From: Pseudomonas sp. FP2196
GTDB taxonomy: Bacteria > Pseudomonadota > Gammaproteobacteria > Pseudomonadales > Pseudomonadaceae
Assembly: GCF_030687715.1 (NCBI RefSeq)
Contig: NZ_CP117445.1
Coordinates: forward strand, 5,259,501-5,323,500
Direction of reading: 5' to 3'
DNA length: 64,000 bases
A program made the position numbers and the translations under genes. The notes beneath the pieces were generated by a model, which saw only the letters and a program-made list of their open reading frames with translations, was not told the DNA's origin and made no database searches. This document shows positions 28,431 through 40,715 of this stretch, in pieces (within the stretch, counting starts at the first letter, position 1; each line of letters starts with the position of its first letter).

Positions 28431-30284
28431 ATGCTCAAACGCCTTGCCTGGCTGGCGCTCTGTGTCTGCGCCCCGCTGTCCGCCGCGCCAAACATCGACC
28501 CTCAACGTTTGCAGCAACTGGCCAACGACCGCTTCTGGATTTCCCTCGGTCATTACGAAACCGCCAAGCTCGGTGGCTGGCGCAGCTATGTCAGCGACAA
28601 GAAGTTCTTCCTTGCGCCCGACGGCAATGAACATCCCGACCGAGAACTTGCCGCCACCGTTCAGGCACTGTATGCCCCGGCCAGCCTCGGCGAGCAACAC
28701 GCACAATGCGTTTACCCGGCGCGCACTCGCTGGCTGAAAACGCAGCTCAACCTGACCGATCTGCCGGCACCTGCGTGCGCCGAGTACAAAAAGTGGTTCA
28801 AGGATGTCTCGCCCCACAGCGCGGTGATGATTTTCCCGGCGGCGTACCTCAACAGCCCATCGTCGATGTTCGGCCACACGCTGCTGCGCATCGATCAGGC
28901 TGACGTGCAGGCCGACAAGACGTCGCTGCTCAGTTACGCGATCAACTTCGGTGCTTACATCGAAGGTTCGGACAACAGCATCCTTTACGCCTGGAAAGGT
29001 TTGATGGGCGGCTATCCGGGCCTGTTCGCGCTGGTGCCGTATCAGGAAAAACTCTCCGAATACCGCAGTCTGGAAAACCGCGATCTGTGGGAATACCGAC
29101 TCAATCTGACGCAAGAAGAAACTGCGCGCATGGTTGAACATGTGTGGGAGTTGAAGCAGATCCAGTTCGACTACTTCTTCTTCGATGAAAACTGCTCCTA
29201 TCGCTTGCTCGAACTGCTGCAAGTAGCGCGGCCGAGCCTGCGCCTGACCGAGCAGTTCCCGCTGACCGCGATCCCGACCGACACAGTCAAAGCCGTGAAA
29301 GAAGCCGGGCTGGTCGAAAGCATCGAATACCGCCCCTCCCGCGAGCGTGAACTGCTCAGCCGCGCCGAGCCATTGAGTGGCGAAGAACAGGATTGGGTAC
29401 TGAAGGTCAGCGCTGATCAGCAAGTCTTGCAAGACCCGACCTTCAAGGCCCTGCCCCGCGCCCGCCAAGCCTTGATCATCGACGCGGCGTATCGTCTGGA
29501 ACGCTACCGCGCCAACGGCCAGGAGCGCGACCCACAACGGGCGCAACGCAGTTTTGAATTGCTGCGGGCAATCAACAAAAATCCGGCGCCGGAGCTGGAA
29601 ATCCCGCAACCGGGCTTGCCCGAAGATGGCCACGAATCAAGGACCTGGCAGGCCGGTCTCGGTACTCGGGGCGACCGCGCATTTGGCGAGTACGGCTTGC
29701 GCATGGCCTATCACGATCTCAACGACAACGCCGAAAGTTTCCCCCTCGGTGCGCAGATCGAAATCCTGCAAATGAAGCTGCGCCAATACGAAGGCAACCA
29801 GTGGCAATTCCAGCAGCTGGATCTGGCAACCATTCGCTCGCTAACCCCACGCAATGAGTTGCTGCAACCGCTGTCGTGGCAAGTCACCGGAGGCCTGGAG
29901 CGGGTGCCGGGCAAGCATGACGACGAAACCCTGGTCAGCCACGTCAATGGCGGTGGAGGCGGTACGTGGGCGCTGGGCGACGATGTGCTGGGTTTTGCTC
30001 TCGGCACGGTGCGGGTGGAACACAACAATGACTTCGCCGAGTTTGTTTCCCCGGCGGGCGGTTTCAATACCGGCGTGCTGTGGAAAAACCCGCTGGGCAA
30101 TCTCAGCCTGGAAGCCAAGGGCGATTACTTCTTCAATGGCGAAGTGCGCCGCAGCCTGAGTCTGAATCAGCAGTGGGAATTGTCACGCAACCTCGGCTTG
30201 CGCCTGAGTGCCCAGCGTGAGTTCAGTCACCTCGCGACACCTGAAACCGAGGTCATGCTCGAGGTGAAGTGGTATCACTACTGA
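28431..30284 (+). CDS. DUF4105 (Lnb N-terminal periplasmic domain) protein
   Basis: Protein of 617 residues from the ATG at 28431, with a signal peptide (LAWLALCVCAPLSAAP). The DUF4105 core is visible (HSAVMIFPAAYLNSPSSMFGHTLLRI, and the CSYRLLELLQ motif after FDEN). The His, Asn/Asp and Cys pattern resembles a papain/NlpC-like fold, suggesting a periplasmic amidase or peptidase-like role, but activity is not known. The C-terminal third is beta-rich with alternating polar/hydrophobic strands and ends in VKWYHY, so a beta-barrel or outer-membrane association is possible. Position matches PA4579. Confidence 0.82.
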   Translation: MLKRLAWLALCVCAPLSAAPNIDPQRLQQLANDRFWISLGHYETAKLGGWRSYVSDKKFFLAPDGNEHPDRELAATVQALYAPASLGEQHAQCVYPARTRWLKTQLNLTDLPAPACAEYKKWFKDVSPHSAVMIFPAAYLNSPSSMFGHTLLRIDQADVQADKTSLLSYAINFGAYIEGSDNSILYAWKGLMGGYPGLFALVPYQEKLSEYRSLENRDLWEYRLNLTQEETARMVEHVWELKQIQFDYFFFDENCSYRLLELLQVARPSLRLTEQFPLTAIPTDTVKAVKEAGLVESIEYRPSRERELLSRAEPLSGEEQDWVLKVSADQQVLQDPTFKALPRARQALIIDAAYRLERYRANGQERDPQRAQRSFELLRAINKNPAPELEIPQPGLPEDGHESRTWQAGLGTRGDRAFGEYGLRMAYHDLNDNAESFPLGAQIEILQMKLRQYEGNQWQFQQLDLATIRSLTPRNELLQPLSWQVTGGLERVPGKHDDETLVSHVNGGGGGTWALGDDVLGFALGTVRVEHNNDFAEFVSPAGGFNTGVLWKNPLGNLSLEAKGDYFFNGEVRRSLSLNQQWELSRNLGLRLSAQREFSHLATPETEVMLEVKWYHY

Positions 30285-30361
30285 AAAGATCGCAGCCTTC
30301 GGCAGCTCCTACAGGGGAAATGCATTCCAACTGTAGGAGCTGCCGCAGGCTGCGATCTTTT
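30283..30361. repeat. Repeat pair of the GATCGCAGCC class
   Basis: Inverted arms (30283-30314 and 30331-30361) with core GATCGCAGCCTTCGGCAG and TGTAGGAGCTGCCGCAGG. It directly follows the DUF4105 stop, overlapping it by two bases, and the hairpin may act as that gene's 3' end. Same family as 38872-38973, 40432-40536 and 42038-42074. Confidence 0.85.
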
Positions 30362-30439
30362 GATCTTTCTTTCACACCCCATCAACGAATCCCCTTCTAG
30401 ACTTTCCCTATCAGCCGAGAACCGGCGCGGGAGAGTGCG

Positions 30440-30796
30440 ATGTGGCGGTGTGCGGTTTCGCTGGGTGTTTTGCTGGTGCTGAGCGGTTGCCAGACCACTC
30501 ACGAAGATTTGATTGCCAAAGGTTATCCACCGGCCTTCGCCGACGGTTTCGATGACGGTTGTGTCAGCGGCCGCCAGGCTGCCGGTTCGATCAGCGGTGA
30601 ATTCCGCAAGAATGTGCCGCGTTATCTCAAGGACAAGCAGTACGCCGAAGGGTGGACCGATGGCTTCCGCCAATGTCAGGCAATGCTGGAAAACAAGGGT
30701 CGCGAAGAATATCGCAACGAACATTGGGACGAGCGTGAACGCGCCTGGCAGCAACAGAAAGACCAGGACGCCGGGCGGGCTTATCGCTCGCAGTAG
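30440..30796 (+). CDS. Small lipoprotein
   Basis: Protein of 118 residues. The signal peptide ends with lipobox LSGC (C17). The mature part is mostly charged, with two similar G-x-x-D-G-x-x-x-x-C segments (FADGFDDGCVSG and WTDGFRQCQAM), a small internal repeat, and a charged tail. Conserved in pseudomonads as far as I recall; function unknown. It precedes the GreA/B-like gene by 71 bp on the same strand. Confidence 0.8.
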   Translation: MWRCAVSLGVLLVLSGCQTTHEDLIAKGYPPAFADGFDDGCVSGRQAAGSISGEFRKNVPRYLKDKQYAEGWTDGFRQCQAMLENKGREEYRNEHWDERERAWQQQKDQDAGRAYRSQ

Positions 30797-30867
30797 GTCG
30801 CTTCCAGACATCCAGTGAAACCAAATGCCGGCGACCATGGCCCAAACTCTATGAAGAGGAGGACACC

Positions 30868-32789
<1,922 letters not shown>

Positions 32790-32792
32790 TTA

Positions 32793-32860
32793 TGAAATTA
32801 AATGGTGCACAGAATATAAAACAGATTGTTTTTTGGCCTATTTCGCACCTGAATGGTGAG
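32793..32860 (-). promoter_or_regulatory. Pair of NtrC-like operators upstream of gdhA
   Basis: Two sites resembling TGCACC-N5-GGTGCA: 32793-32809 (TGAAAT-TAAAT-GGTGCA on the plus strand) and 32844-32860 (CGCACC-TGAAT-GGTGAG), each with 9 of 12 consensus bases and centres 51 bp apart. No convincing sigma-54 -24/-12 element follows, which fits a repressive role; gdhA of P. putida is reported to be repressed directly by NtrC. Confidence 0.55.
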
Positions 32861-32894
32861 ATCAAATTCAAGCCATGCACCAATAGTTATACCG

Positions 32895-32990
32895 TCATCG
32901 CTGGCAAGCCGGCTCCCACAGTGGACATCGGTGAAACACATATCTCAAACACCCCACAAAACCCTGTGGGAGCTGGCTTGCCAGCGATGA
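32895..32990. repeat. REPIN-like inverted repeat pair (GTGGGAGCTGGC class)
   Basis: Inverted 27-bp arms (32895-32921 and 32964-32990), core TCATCGCTGGCAAGCC and its partner. Lies in the 373-bp gap between gdhA and ettA, which otherwise holds the gdhA promoter region and the ettA terminator. Confidence 0.88.
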
Positions 32991-33021
32991 ATCCAACTCG
33001 GTATCCCTGAAAAAACGGGCA

Positions 33022-33052
33022 AAAAAAAACGGAGCCCGAAGGCTCCGCTCTT
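33022..33052 (-). terminator. ettA terminator
   Basis: On the minus strand CGGAGCC-TTCG-GGCTCCG followed by a run of nine T; very strong, with a stable UUCG loop. Confidence 0.9.
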
Positions 33053-33069
33053 TATGCAACCAACCCGAA

Positions 33070-34734
33070 TCAGGCCAGTTTCTTGTGACGTACCCGGTGT
33101 GGCTGAGCCGCCGCTTCGCCGAGACGCTTTTTACGATCCGCTTCGTACTCGGTGTAGTTACCTTCGAAGAAGATCGCTTGCGAGTCGTCTTCGTACGCCA
33201 GGATGTGGGTCGCGACGCGGTCAAGGAACCACCGATCGTGAGAGATCACAATGGCGGCGCCCGGGAAGTCGAGCAGGGCTTCTTCGAGCGAACGCAGGGT
33301 TTCAACGTCGAGGTCGTTGGACGGTTCGTCGAGCAGCAGGACGTTGCCGCCCTCCTTCAGGGTCAGCGCCAGGTGCAGACGACCGCGCTCACCACCGGAC
33401 AGGTCCTTGACGAACTTCTGCTGATCGCCGCCCTTGAAGTTGAAGCGACCGACGTAGGTACGCGACGGGATCTCGTAGTTACCGATGCGGATCTGGTCGG
33501 AACCGTCGGAGATCTGCTGGAACACCGTCTTGCTGCCGTCGAGGTCTTCGCGGCTCTGATCCACGCAGGCCAGTTGCACGGTTTCGCCGACTTCGATGCT
33601 GCCCGAATCCGGCGTTTCCTTGCCCATCAGCATGCGGAACAGAGTCGACTTACCGGCACCGTTACCGCCGATCACGCCGACGATGGCGCCTTTAGGCATG
33701 GAGAACGACAGGTTGTCGATCAGCACGCGATCGCCGTAGCCCTTGGTGACGTTCTTGAACTCGATGACCTTGTCGCCCAGACGTGGACCGGCCGGAATGT
33801 AGATCTCGTTGGTTTCCGAACGCTTCTGGAATTCCTGCGATTGCATTTCTTCGAAGCGTTGCAGACGAGCCTTGGATTTCGACTGACGGGCCTTGGCGCC
33901 TTTGCGCACCCATTCCAGTTCTTCTTTCATGGCTTTTTCGTGAGCCGACTGCTGCTTGGATTCGGCCGCCAGACGATCGGACTTGGCTTCAAGCCAACCC
34001 GAATAGTTGCCCTCGTAAGGAATGCCCGCACCGCGGTCAAGTTCCAGAATCCAGCCCGCGACGTTGTCGAGGAAGTAACGGTCGTGCGTGATCGCAACCA
34101 CGGTGCCCGGGAAGTCGTGCAGGAAGTGCTCCAGCCACGCCACCGAGTCGGCGTCCAGGTGGTTGGTCGGTTCGTCGAGCAGCAGCATGTCCGGAGCGGA
34201 CAGCAGCAGACGGCACAGGGCCACACGACGCTTTTCACCACCGGACAGGTGTTCGACCTTGGCGTCCCAGGCCGGCAGACGCAGCGCATCGGCGGCGACT
34301 TCCAGTTGGCGCTCAAGGTTGTGACCGTCGCTGGCCTGCAGGATCGCTTCGAGCTTGGCCTGTTCGGCAGCCAGCTTGTCGAAGTCGGCATCCGGGTCGG
34401 CATAAGCAGCGTAGACCTCGTCCAGACGCGCTTGCGCATCCTTGATCACGCTGACCGCTTCCTCGACCACTTCACGCACGGTCTTGGTCGGATCAAGTTG
34501 CGGTTCTTGCGGCAGATAACCGATGTTCAGGTCCGGCATCGGACGGGCTTCGCCCTCGAACTCGGTGTCGACGCCAGCCATGATTTTCAGCAGCGTGGAC
34601 TTACCCGAACCGTTAAGGCCGAGTACGCCGATCTTGGCGCCGGGGAAGAACGACAGCGAAATGTTTTTGAGGATTTCCCGCTTCGGCGGAACAACTTTGC
34701 CCAGCCGATGCATGGTGAAGACGTATTGAGCCAT
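33070..34734 (-). CDS. ettA: Energy-dependent translational throttle ATPase EttA
   Basis: ABC-F protein of 554 residues that binds the ribosomal E site and gates the first elongation step according to ATP/ADP. The start at 34734 (MAQYVFTMHRLGKVVPPKR) is the family start; the frame extends upstream without support. Two ABC domains: Walker A GLNGSGKST and GGNGAGKST, signatures LSGGEKRR and LSGGERGR, Walker B LLLDEPTNHLD and LLLDEPSNDLD, with the linker (KAMKEELEWVRKGAKARQSKSKAR) between them. Confidence 0.96.
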   Translation of the reverse strand: MAQYVFTMHRLGKVVPPKREILKNISLSFFPGAKIGVLGLNGSGKSTLLKIMAGVDTEFEGEARPMPDLNIGYLPQEPQLDPTKTVREVVEEAVSVIKDAQARLDEVYAAYADPDADFDKLAAEQAKLEAILQASDGHNLERQLEVAADALRLPAWDAKVEHLSGGEKRRVALCRLLLSAPDMLLLDEPTNHLDADSVAWLEHFLHDFPGTVVAITHDRYFLDNVAGWILELDRGAGIPYEGNYSGWLEAKSDRLAAESKQQSAHEKAMKEELEWVRKGAKARQSKSKARLQRFEEMQSQEFQKRSETNEIYIPAGPRLGDKVIEFKNVTKGYGDRVLIDNLSFSMPKGAIVGVIGGNGAGKSTLFRMLMGKETPDSGSIEVGETVQLACVDQSREDLDGSKTVFQQISDGSDQIRIGNYEIPSRTYVGRFNFKGGDQQKFVKDLSGGERGRLHLALTLKEGGNVLLLDEPSNDLDVETLRSLEEALLDFPGAAIVISHDRWFLDRVATHILAYEDDSQAIFFEGNYTEYEADRKKRLGEAAAQPHRVRHKKLA

Positions 34735-35020
34735 GGAGAACCTTGGGTCAGTGACAGATGAATGATTGGAGCGCAGGCGATGCCCGGCCAGACCGTGCGC
34801 GTCGTTCACTTGATGGTGATCAATGCGTGCGCGCTGAAAAAAGTCTGATTCTAGGAGCTGGAACGCTCCCGCGTAACCGGCAAAGCTACCTGAATGACGG
34901 AAGGCAGTCCAGCCGCGAGGGGCTGGCACTTCGCCACGACTCAAGGCATGCTAGCCGCCCTTCGGGCGTCCGGCTTATAGTGCACGTCGCGCCAGTCCAG
35001 CCAGATCGCAGGATTACAGC
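34735..35020. other. ettA/morA divergent intergenic region
   Basis: A 286-bp region with the promoters of two divergent genes. Short GC palindromes are present (CAGCC..GGCTG near 34911-34925 and GCCCTTCGGGC near 34957-34967), but no repeat family member, RNA gene or convincing promoter pair could be recognised. Confidence 0.35.
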
Positions 35021-38000
35021 TTGTCCAACGTCACTCCGCCAGCCTCTGTGAGCAGCACCCAACCGGCGCCCGGCTCGCCGCTGCGCGGGACATTAAAGGG
35101 TGCGCTGGCGACACTCGTGCTTTTGCTGCTGGCGCTGCTGTTCTGGCAACTGCTCGATCAACTGCGCGAAACCCAGAAAAACCAGCGTCAGTACACCATC
35201 GACTACACCGCCGACCTCGCCTCGCAGGTCAGCCTGAACATGGCGCTGAACGCGCAAATCGCTCTTAATCTGCTACCGATCGTCGAACAACCGCAATCGG
35301 CCGACGAACAGCAGCAACTGCTGCGCAAGCTCCAGCAATCGTTGCCTGACCTGCGCAGCCTCGCGTTGCTCAGCCCTTCCGGGCGCATCATCAGCGACAG
35401 CGCCGCCGACAGCTCCGACGCCAGCTACCTCACCGAACTGGTACGCCGCAGCCGCGCCCAAGCGCACTATTTCAGCAACGCCGACGATGGCTCGGTGGTA
35501 CATCTGTTGTTGCATCAGGCCAGCGGCAGTACCCGCGCCTATTGGGCTTTGCGCCTGACGCCGACGTTCTTCGACTCGCTGACCAAGCAGAGTGAAACCC
35601 GCCTGCGTCCGCTGTGGCTGGTGGAAAACCGTATCAACCATCAGATCATCAGTCGCGACGAAGCTCTGTCATCCGCCAAGCCAGGTGTGCTTAGCCCGGA
35701 CGATCTGGCAAACACCGTGCTCACTGTGCCGTTGAGCAGCAGTGATTGGCAATTGCGTGGCCTGTTCGACCGCCAGCGCGTGCTGGAAGAGTTGCTGCCG
35801 GCGTTCATCGGCAAATGCCTGCTGGGCCTGGCGTTCTCGATGCTACCGGTGATCGCGCTCCTGAACATGCGCCGGCGACAGCGCCAATTACATGAAGGCC
35901 GCCGCCGTTATCAGGACATTTTCGACGGTACCGGGGTTGCCCTGTGCGTGCTCGATCTGTCCGGGCTCAAGCAGATTTTCGACAAGGCGCAGATCCAGAC
36001 CAGCGACCAGCTCAAGGCTTGGCTGGACCAGCCGCAACAGCGCCAGCAATTGCTGCAGGAACTGCGCGTCACCGAGGTCAATCAGGTCGCGCTGCAATTG
36101 CTCAATGTCAATTCCTGCGAACACGCTTGGCAGTTGTTGATCGACGGTCATCCACATCGTCACTGCGCGATCGGCCATCAAGTACTCGACGCCGTGCTCC
36201 AGCAACAAAAGCAGCTGGAACTGGAAATCAAACTCCCGGATATCAACGGTCGCGATCAACACCTGTGGATGGTGCTGCGCCTGCCGACCGAGCAGCACGA
36301 CTATAAAGCGGTGATCCTGAGCATCAACGACATCACCAGCCGCAAGCTGATCGAGTTGTCGCTGCTGGAGCGCGAGGGCTTCTGGTCGGACGTGGTGCGC
36401 ACCGTGCCGGATCATTTGTATGTGCAAGATGTGATCAGCCAGCGGATGATTTTCAGCAACCACCATCTCGGCCAGACCCTCGGTTACAACCGCACCGAAC
36501 TGCATCAGATGGGCGAGTACTTCTGGGAAATCCTCCTGCACCCGGAAGACGCCGACTATTACCATCGCTCACGGCAGATGCAGCGCCACGCCGGTTACAG
36601 CCAACTGTTGCAGTGCCAGTTGCGCTTCCGCCATCGCGACGGCGAATGGCGGCGCTTCGACATTCGTGAACAGGCACTGGCCCGGGACAAGCACGATCAG
36701 GTCACGCGGATCATCGGCGTGGCCAAGGACATAACCGAGCAGATCGAAGCCAGCGAATCCCTGCGCGACAGCGAGCAACGCTACCGGATGCTCGCCGAAA
36801 GCATCAGCGACGTGATCTTCTCCACCGACAGCAAGCTCTCGCTGAACTACGTCAGCCCGTCGGTGCAAGCGGTGCTGGGCTACGACGCCGAATGGATTTT
36901 CCAGAACGGCTGGCAATCGACCATCGCCAACCCGCAGCAACTGAGCGGCATTTACACACTGATGGATCGGGTCAGCAAGGCGCTGGATAAACCCGAGCAA
37001 CTGGGGGTGTTGCGCAATCAGGTGCAGACACAATTGTTCCTGTTCGACTGCCTGCGCGCTGATGGCCGCAAGATCCCGATCGAGCTGCGTCTGGTGCTGG
37101 TGTGGGACGAACACGGGGCGTTTGAAGGCGTGCTCGGTGTCGGCCGCGACATCAGTCAGCAGCGCCGCGCCGAAAAAGACCTGCGCATGGCGGCCACGGT
37201 ATTCGAACACTCGACGTCGGCGATCCTGATTACCGACCCGGCCGGCTACATCGTCCAGGCCAACGAGGCGTTCAGTCGGGTCAGCGGTTACGCGGTGGCG
37301 GAAGTGCTCGACCAATTGCCCAACATGCTTACCGTCGACGAGCAACAGGACGCGCACCTGCGTTACGTGCTCAAGCAACTGCATCAGCACAGTACGTGGG
37401 AAGGCGAAGTCTGGCTCAAGCGCCGCAACGGCGAGCATTACCCGGCGTGGGTCGGCATCACCGCCGTGCTCGACGACGAGGGCGATCTGGCCAGTTACGT
37501 GTGCTTCTTCAGCGACATCAGCGAGCGCAAGGCCAGCGAACAGCGCATCCACCGCCTCGCCTATTACGACGCCCTGACCCATTTGCCGAACCGCACGCTG
37601 TTCCAGGATCGCCTGCACACCGCGCTGCAATCGGCGGAGCGGCAGAAGTCGTGGGTGGTGCTGATGTTCCTCGACCTCGACCGCTTCAAACCGATCAACG
37701 ACTCCCTCGGCCACGCCGCCGGCGACCGCATGTTGAAAGACATGGCCACGCGCCTGTTGGCCTGCGTCGACGATGACGACACCGTGGCGCGCATGGGCGG
37801 CGACGAGTTCACCTTGCTGCTGCAACACCGCTCCAGCCGCGAGCTGGCGCTGAACCGGGCGATTCATGTGGCCGAACAGATCCTCGGCAGCCTCGTCCGG
37901 CCGTTCGTGCTTGAAGGGCGCGAGTTCTTCGTCACCGCCAGTATCGGCATCGCCCTGAGCCCGCAGGACGGCAACGAACTCAGCCAGTTGATGAAAAACG

Positions 38001-38869
38001 CTGACACCGCGATGTACCACGCCAAGGAGCGCGGCAAGAACAACTTCCAGTTCTATCAGGCCGACATGAACGCCAGTGCACTGGAGCGTCTGGAACTGGA
38101 AAGCGACCTGCGCCATGCCTTGGAGCAGAACGAATTCGTCCTGTATTACCAACCGCAATTCAGCGGCGACGGCAAACGCCTGACCGGCGCCGAAGCCCTG
38201 CTGCGCTGGCGTCATCCGCGTCGTGGGCTGGTGCCGCCGGGGGATTTCATTCCGGTGCTGGAAGAACTCGGACTGGTGGTGGACGTCGGCGACTGGGTGA
38301 TCAGCGAAGCCTGCCGTCAGCTCAAGACCTGGCACCAGAGCCGCGTGCGCGTGCCAAAGGTGTCGGTGAACATCTCGGCGCGGCAGTTCTCCGATGGCCA
38401 ACTCGGCACGCGGATCGCCACCATCCTGCGCGAAACCGGCCTGCCGCCGGCATGCCTGGAGCTGGAACTGACCGAAAGTATCCTGATGCGCGAGGTCAGC
38501 GAAGCCATGCAGATTCTCGCCGGCCTGAAAAACCTCGGTCTGAGCATCGCGGTCGACGACTTCGGCACCGGTTATTCATCGCTGAACTACCTCAAGCAGT
38601 TCCCGATCGACGTGTTGAAGATCGACCGCACCTTCGTCGACGGTTTGCCGTCCGGCGAACAGGACGCGCAGATCGCCCGGGCGATCATCGCCATGGCCCA
38701 CAGCTTGAATCTGGCGGTGATCGCCGAGGGTGTGGAAACCCATGAGCAACTGGATTTCCTGCGCGAGCATGGTTGCGATGAGGTTCAGGGGTATCTGTTC
38801 GGGCGACCGATGCCGGCGAGCCGCTTTGAAGCGCAGTTCAGTAATGATGCGCTGTTCATGTTCGACTGA
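35021..38869 (+). CDS. morA: Membrane GGDEF/EAL protein, MorA-like
   Basis: Protein of 1282 residues. TM1 is at about residues 27-47 and TM2 at about 262-283, enclosing a periplasmic sensor; several PAS/PAC domains follow (from about 292, 455, 590 and 720). The GGDEF motif (residues 926-930) and EAL motif (1058-1060) are intact, with the EAL catalytic segments ELTESILM and DDFGTGYSS also present, so both diguanylate cyclase and c-di-GMP phosphodiesterase activity are possible. The start is TTG (35021) with CAGGA upstream. Next to glyA, as morA (PA4601) is in P. aeruginosa, where it affects motility, biofilm and protease secretion. Confidence 0.9.
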   Translation: MSNVTPPASVSSTQPAPGSPLRGTLKGALATLVLLLLALLFWQLLDQLRETQKNQRQYTIDYTADLASQVSLNMALNAQIALNLLPIVEQPQSADEQQQLLRKLQQSLPDLRSLALLSPSGRIISDSAADSSDASYLTELVRRSRAQAHYFSNADDGSVVHLLLHQASGSTRAYWALRLTPTFFDSLTKQSETRLRPLWLVENRINHQIISRDEALSSAKPGVLSPDDLANTVLTVPLSSSDWQLRGLFDRQRVLEELLPAFIGKCLLGLAFSMLPVIALLNMRRRQRQLHEGRRRYQDIFDGTGVALCVLDLSGLKQIFDKAQIQTSDQLKAWLDQPQQRQQLLQELRVTEVNQVALQLLNVNSCEHAWQLLIDGHPHRHCAIGHQVLDAVLQQQKQLELEIKLPDINGRDQHLWMVLRLPTEQHDYKAVILSINDITSRKLIELSLLEREGFWSDVVRTVPDHLYVQDVISQRMIFSNHHLGQTLGYNRTELHQMGEYFWEILLHPEDADYYHRSRQMQRHAGYSQLLQCQLRFRHRDGEWRRFDIREQALARDKHDQVTRIIGVAKDITEQIEASESLRDSEQRYRMLAESISDVIFSTDSKLSLNYVSPSVQAVLGYDAEWIFQNGWQSTIANPQQLSGIYTLMDRVSKALDKPEQLGVLRNQVQTQLFLFDCLRADGRKIPIELRLVLVWDEHGAFEGVLGVGRDISQQRRAEKDLRMAATVFEHSTSAILITDPAGYIVQANEAFSRVSGYAVAEVLDQLPNMLTVDEQQDAHLRYVLKQLHQHSTWEGEVWLKRRNGEHYPAWVGITAVLDDEGDLASYVCFFSDISERKASEQRIHRLAYYDALTHLPNRTLFQDRLHTALQSAERQKSWVVLMFLDLDRFKPINDSLGHAAGDRMLKDMATRLLACVDDDDTVARMGGDEFTLLLQHRSSRELALNRAIHVAEQILGSLVRPFVLEGREFFVTASIGIALSPQDGNELSQLMKNADTAMYHAKERGKNNFQFYQADMNASALERLELESDLRHALEQNEFVLYYQPQFSGDGKRLTGAEALLRWRHPRRGLVPPGDFIPVLEELGLVVDVGDWVISEACRQLKTWHQSRVRVPKVSVNISARQFSDGQLGTRIATILRETGLPPACLELELTESILMREVSEAMQILAGLKNLGLSIAVDDFGTGYSSLNYLKQFPIDVLKIDRTFVDGLPSGEQDAQIARAIIAMAHSLNLAVIAEGVETHEQLDFLREHGCDEVQGYLFGRPMPASRFEAQFSNDALFMFD

Positions 38870-38871
38870 AG

Positions 38872-38973
38872 AAAAGATCGCAGCCTGCGGCAGCTCCTAC
38901 AGGGATTGATGTCGGTCACGGTATTTATGTGCGCCTCGGATAATGTAGGAGCTGCCGAAGGCTGCGATCTTTT
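38872..38973. repeat. Repeat pair of the GATCGCAGCC class
   Basis: Inverted 30-bp arms (38872-38901 and 38944-38973), core AAAAGATCGCAGCC. Starts three bases after the morA stop, so it probably forms the 3' end of that mRNA. Confidence 0.87.
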
Positions 38974-39105
38974 CAGACCGGCACAATCACCATCTATCCG
39001 CGCATGAACGCCACTTGTCTGCGACATGATGTCGTTTCATATGCCATCCAAAACCCATTGGGTTAGAATGCCCCCCTTTTCTGCCCCCGATCCTTGAGGA
39101 CCGCC

Positions 39106-40359
39106 ATGTTCAGCCGTGATTTGACTATTGCCAAGTACGACGCCGATCTTTTTGCCGCCATGGAGCAAGAAGCTCAGCGCCAGGAAGAACACATCGAGCT
39201 GATCGCTTCGGAGAACTACACCAGCCCAGCGGTGATGGAGGCTCAAGGCTCGGTACTGACCAACAAGTACGCCGAAGGCTACCCGGGCAAGCGCTACTAC
39301 GGTGGTTGCGAGTACGTCGACGTCGTTGAGCAACTGGCCATCGACCGCGCCAAGGAACTGTTCGGCGCCGATTACGCCAACGTTCAGCCGCACGCCGGTT
39401 CTCAAGCCAACGCTGCTGTTTACCTGGCCCTGCTGTCGGCCGGTGACACCATCCTGGGCATGAGCCTGGCCCACGGCGGTCACCTGACCCACGGTGCCAG
39501 CGTTTCCTCGTCCGGCAAGCTGTACAACGCTATCCAGTACGGCATCGACGCCAACGGCCTGATCGACTACGACGAAGTCGAGCGTCTTGCTGTAGAGCAC
39601 AAGCCAAAAATGATCGTGGCCGGTTTCTCTGCCTACTCGCAGATTCTGGATTTCCCACGCTTCCGCGCTATCGCTGACAAGGTTGGCGCTTACCTGTTCG
39701 TCGACATGGCTCACGTGGCCGGTCTGGTCGCCGCTGGCGTCTACCCGAACCCGGTTCCATTCGCTGACGTCGTGACCACCACCACGCACAAGACCCTGCG
39801 CGGTCCACGTGGCGGCCTGATCCTGGCTCGCGCCAACGCCGACATCGAGAAGAAGCTGAACTCCGCCGTATTCCCGGGTGCCCAGGGTGGCCCGCTGGAG
39901 CACGTGATCGCCGCTAAAGCGATCTGCTTCAAGGAAGCGCTGCAGCCTGAGTTCAAGACTTACCAGCAGCAAGTGGTGAAAAACGCCAAAGCCATGGCCG
40001 GCGTGTTCATCGAGCGCGGTTTCGACGTGGTTTCCGGCGGTACTGAAAACCACCTGTTCCTGCTGTCGCTGATCAAGCAGGAAATCTCCGGTAAAGACGC
40101 CGACGCCGCCCTGGGCAAAGCGTTCATCACCGTGAACAAGAACTCCGTGCCTAACGATCCACGCTCCCCGTTCGTTACCTCCGGTCTGCGCTTCGGTACT
40201 CCGGCTGTGACCACTCGCGGCTTCAAAGAAGCAGAGTGCAAAGAGCTGGCCGGCTGGATCTGCGACATCCTGGCTGACCTGAACAACGAAGCGGTGATCG
40301 ACGCCGTTCGTGAGAAAGTCAAAGCCATCTGCAAGAAACTGCCGGTGTACGGCGCTTAA
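39106..40359 (+). CDS. glyA: Serine hydroxymethyltransferase
   Basis: PLP enzyme of 417 residues that interconverts serine and glycine and feeds one-carbon units to folate. The ATG at 39106 has TTGAGGA upstream; an in-frame ATG 12 bp earlier lacks an RBS. PLP lysine is K229 in [21 protein letters not shown] -10-like box is at 39064-39069. Pseudomonads usually have more than one glyA; which copy this is cannot be told here, but the morA neighbour suggests the PA4602 orthologue. Confidence 0.97.
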   Translation: MFSRDLTIAKYDADLFAAMEQEAQRQEEHIELIASENYTSPAVMEAQGSVLTNKYAEGYPGKRYYGGCEYVDVVEQLAIDRAKELFGADYANVQPHAGSQANAAVYLALLSAGDTILGMSLAHGGHLTHGASVSSSGKLYNAIQYGIDANGLIDYDEVERLAVEHKPKMIVAGFSAYSQILDFPRFRAIADKVGAYLFVDMAHVAGLVAAGVYPNPVPFADVVTTTTHKTLRGPRGGLILARANADIEKKLNSAVFPGAQGGPLEHVIAAKAICFKEALQPEFKTYQQQVVKNAKAMAGVFIERGFDVVSGGTENHLFLLSLIKQEISGKDADAALGKAFITVNKNSVPNDPRSPFVTSGLRFGTPAVTTRGFKEAECKELAGWICDILADLNNEAVIDAVREKVKAICKKLPVYGA

Positions 40360-40383
40360 TCGCGACCTTATATCCGCAGCATG

Positions 40384-40418
40384 AAAAACCGGCCAAGTGA
40401 TTGGCCGGTTTTTTTTCG
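40384..40418 (+). terminator. glyA terminator
   Basis: AACCGGCCAA/TTGGCCGGTT stem (40387-40396 and 40401-40410) with a GTGA loop followed by eight T. Confidence 0.92.
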
Positions 40419-40431
40419 CCTGCGATTTCCC

Positions 40432-40536
40432 CTGTAGGAACTGTCGAGTGAACCGAGGCTGCGATCTTTTGATTTGTTTTAAAAACAGGATCAAAAGATC
40501 GTCCGATCGCGGCCCGAGCCTTCGGCAGCTCCTACA
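40432..40536. repeat. Degenerate repeat pair of the GATCGCAGCC class
   Basis: Two imperfect arms: CTGTAGGAACTGTCGAG...GGCTGCGATCTTTTGAT at 40432-40473 and its inverted partner with GATCAAAAGATCG..CCTTCGGCAGCTCCTACA at 40488-40536. Fills part of the 356-bp gap 40360-40715 between glyA and the dctA-like gene. The rest of the gap is the putative promoter region of that gene, in which I see no clear -24/-12 or -35/-10 pair. Confidence 0.7.
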
Positions 40537-40715
40537 CACGGATCCGGCCACTGGTCAGACCGGTCATGCCAATTTGTCGATTTTCACTTGTCATTCCAAA
40601 AAAACCGAGCGTAGACTGCGCCTGCACTGGACATACCGGTAAGACCACAATAATTAAGTCCTGAATCTGATGCGCCACGCGCACGGCAGCCAGGACACCG
40701 ACCAGGATTCCTCCC

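Noticed and set aside
33085..34761. Plus-strand open frame of 558 codons
   Set aside because: Antisense shadow of ettA.
36569..38401. Minus-strand open frame of 610 codons
   Set aside because: Antisense shadow of the GGDEF/EAL gene morA.
39037..40551. Minus-strand open frame of 504 codons over glyA
   Set aside because: Antisense to glyA and runs through its terminator and a repeat; no family features.
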